From NCBI RefSeq assembly GCF_018729255.1, contig NZ_CP076060.1, positions 2,604,001 to 2,668,000 on the forward strand: DNA of 64,000 bases, written 5' to 3'. Each line of letters starts with the position of its first letter. The stretch's first letter is position 1. This document shows positions 63,354-64,000 of this stretch, piece after piece. This DNA comes from Cupriavidus sp. EM10. Lineage in GTDB: Bacteria; Pseudomonadota; Gammaproteobacteria; Burkholderiales; Burkholderiaceae. The notes under the pieces are model-generated. The model ran no database searches, was not told the DNA's origin, and saw only the letters and a list, made by a program, of their open reading frames with translations. Position numbers and translations under genes: made by a program.

Positions 63354-63946
63354 GGCTGGGCCTCCTGGGGTTGCGCGGGTTCGGCTTCCGTCGTGCCGGG
63401 TGCGGGGACGGCGGCGACGCGGCCAGCGGAGCGCGCTGCCGTCACGCGCGTGAAGCACACCGCGCGCGCTGCGTCATCGACGGACAGCTCCCAGGCCGGG
63501 CCGGCGAGTGCCAGCAAGGCATCGCGCAGCGACAGCGGCCCGAGCCGCAGATGCGCCGCCGGCAGCGGCAGCGCGTACAGCGCCGCGGCCTCCGTCGTGT
63601 CGCAGAGCCGGTAGCCGGTGCGCAGCAGCACGTGCCGCAGGGCATCGCCGACGTTCGCATCGAAGGTCGGCGGAATCGAAACCTCAATCACCTGTCGCGT
63701 CAGGTCGCGCTGCGCGGGTTCCGGCACCAGCTCGACCAGCGTGTAGCGCCCGTAGCGGGCGACCGGGATCAGGGTCGGCTCGGGTTCCGGGTAGATGACC
63801 CTGGCCGACAAGACCGGCTCCGGTGGCATGGCGGTGGCCGTCGGGGCATTCGCCACGCCCGTGGAGGCGCAGCCGGTGATGAGCACGCAGCCGGTGAGCA
63901 AGGCGGGCACAACCAGGCGATGGGCGACGCAGGTGAGTGATTGCAT
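63350..63946 (-). CDS. ICE PilL-type lipoprotein (PFGI-1 class)
   Basis: 198-residue lipoprotein with lipobox VLITGC, then the PilL_N signature RYGRYTLVELVPEPAQRDLTRQVIEVSIPPTFDANVGDALRHVLLRTGYRLC. It resembles the PilL/secretin-associated protein of SPI-7 and PFGI-1 type IVB pili (recalled TIGR03748). It is the first complete gene of the transfer operon in this window; 54 bases upstream remain before the edge and hold no other gene I can see. Confidence 0.88.
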   Translation of the reverse strand: MQSLTCVAHRLVVPALLTGCVLITGCASTGVANAPTATAMPPEPVLSARVIYPEPEPTLIPVARYGRYTLVELVPEPAQRDLTRQVIEVSIPPTFDANVGDALRHVLLRTGYRLCDTTEAAALYALPLPAAHLRLGPLSLRDALLALAGPAWELSVDDAARAVCFTRVTAARSAGRVAAVPAPGTTEAEPAQPQEAQP

Positions 63947-64000
63947 GGTGCAGTTCCCTGGAACACGGAGCCCTCACCATCGCCGCCGCAGAGCTTTCGG

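Larger units (their letters stand above)
37082..64000. mobile_element. Integrative and conjugative element, clc/PAGI-2/PFGI-1 type, integrase-proximal part
   Basis: Begins at tRNA-Gly(CCC) and continues past the window edge. It holds a tyrosine integrase, regulators, a MobH relaxase, a PrlF-YhaV pair and a full MPF-G type conjugation region in the standard order from traG to pilL. Genes in the transfer region overlap by one to four bases or are spaced tightly, and none is broken. No resistance or catabolic cargo is seen here. Replication/partition genes and attR normally found at the other end are not in view. Confidence 0.93.

Noticed and set aside
1..64000. CRISPR arrays, rRNA genes, insertion sequences
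   Set aside because: No regular spaced repeats, rRNA-like stretches, transposase motifs or IS-type inverted repeats were found by eye.

Overview
The window is high-GC DNA from a betaproteobacterium of the family Burkholderiaceae. The gene content and order fit Cupriavidus or a close relative: tol-pal, glyA-nrdR, minor pilins, ribDE/ribBH-nusB, and PHB-mobilisation genes. The genus is an inference from gene content and codon style; no database search was possible. TIGR/DUF family names below are recalled from the gene-order signature and motifs, not from a search.

Positions 1-37024 are chromosome. From the left: the tol-pal envelope operon on the minus strand (ybgC-tolQRAB-pal); glyA and nrdR; and two back-to-back type IV minor-pilin clusters. 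The first is fimT-pilV-pilW-pilX-pilY1-pilE (7310-15281). The second is pilV-pilW-pilX-pilY1-like-pilE-fimT (15427-20206) and carries a much shorter PilY1 relative. Then come riboflavin synthesis (ribD, ribE, ribB with a degenerate RibA half, ribH) with nusB, a secreted hydrolase and an AMACR/CaiB-type enzyme on the opposite strand, an aminotransferase, a membrane-anchored lytic transglycosylase, ubiD, and a carbon-storage group: acetoacetyl-CoA synthetase, GST, PHB depolymerase behind a good sigma-54 promoter, and an aldose 1-epimerase. Seven of these chromosomal genes carry single-base deletions, nine in total, mostly in short homopolymers. Restoring one base at each site gives full-length proteins, so assembly error is the likely cause.

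Positions 37025-37099 are a tRNA-Gly(CCC) gene. From its 3' end to the window edge runs the integrase-proximal part of an integrative and conjugative element (ICE) of the clc/PAGI-2/PFGI-1 type. It holds a tyrosine integrase with an unusual C-terminal domain, a divergent LysR-ligand-domain/XRE pair, a MobH relaxase, a PrlF-YhaV toxin-antitoxin pair, and an intact MPF-G type IV secretion region on the minus strand (43684-63946, traG to pilL, including VirB4 and the TraD coupling protein). No antibiotic, metal or catabolic cargo is seen in this part. The distal end and attR lie beyond base 64000.

The integrase mobilises the element at tRNA-Gly, the relaxase and TraD process and recruit DNA, and the MPF-G genes build the channel. 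The element also encodes its own lytic transglycosylase and thiol-redox proteins for envelope assembly. PrlF-YhaV probably stabilises it. No frameshift was found in the 27 kb of ICE.
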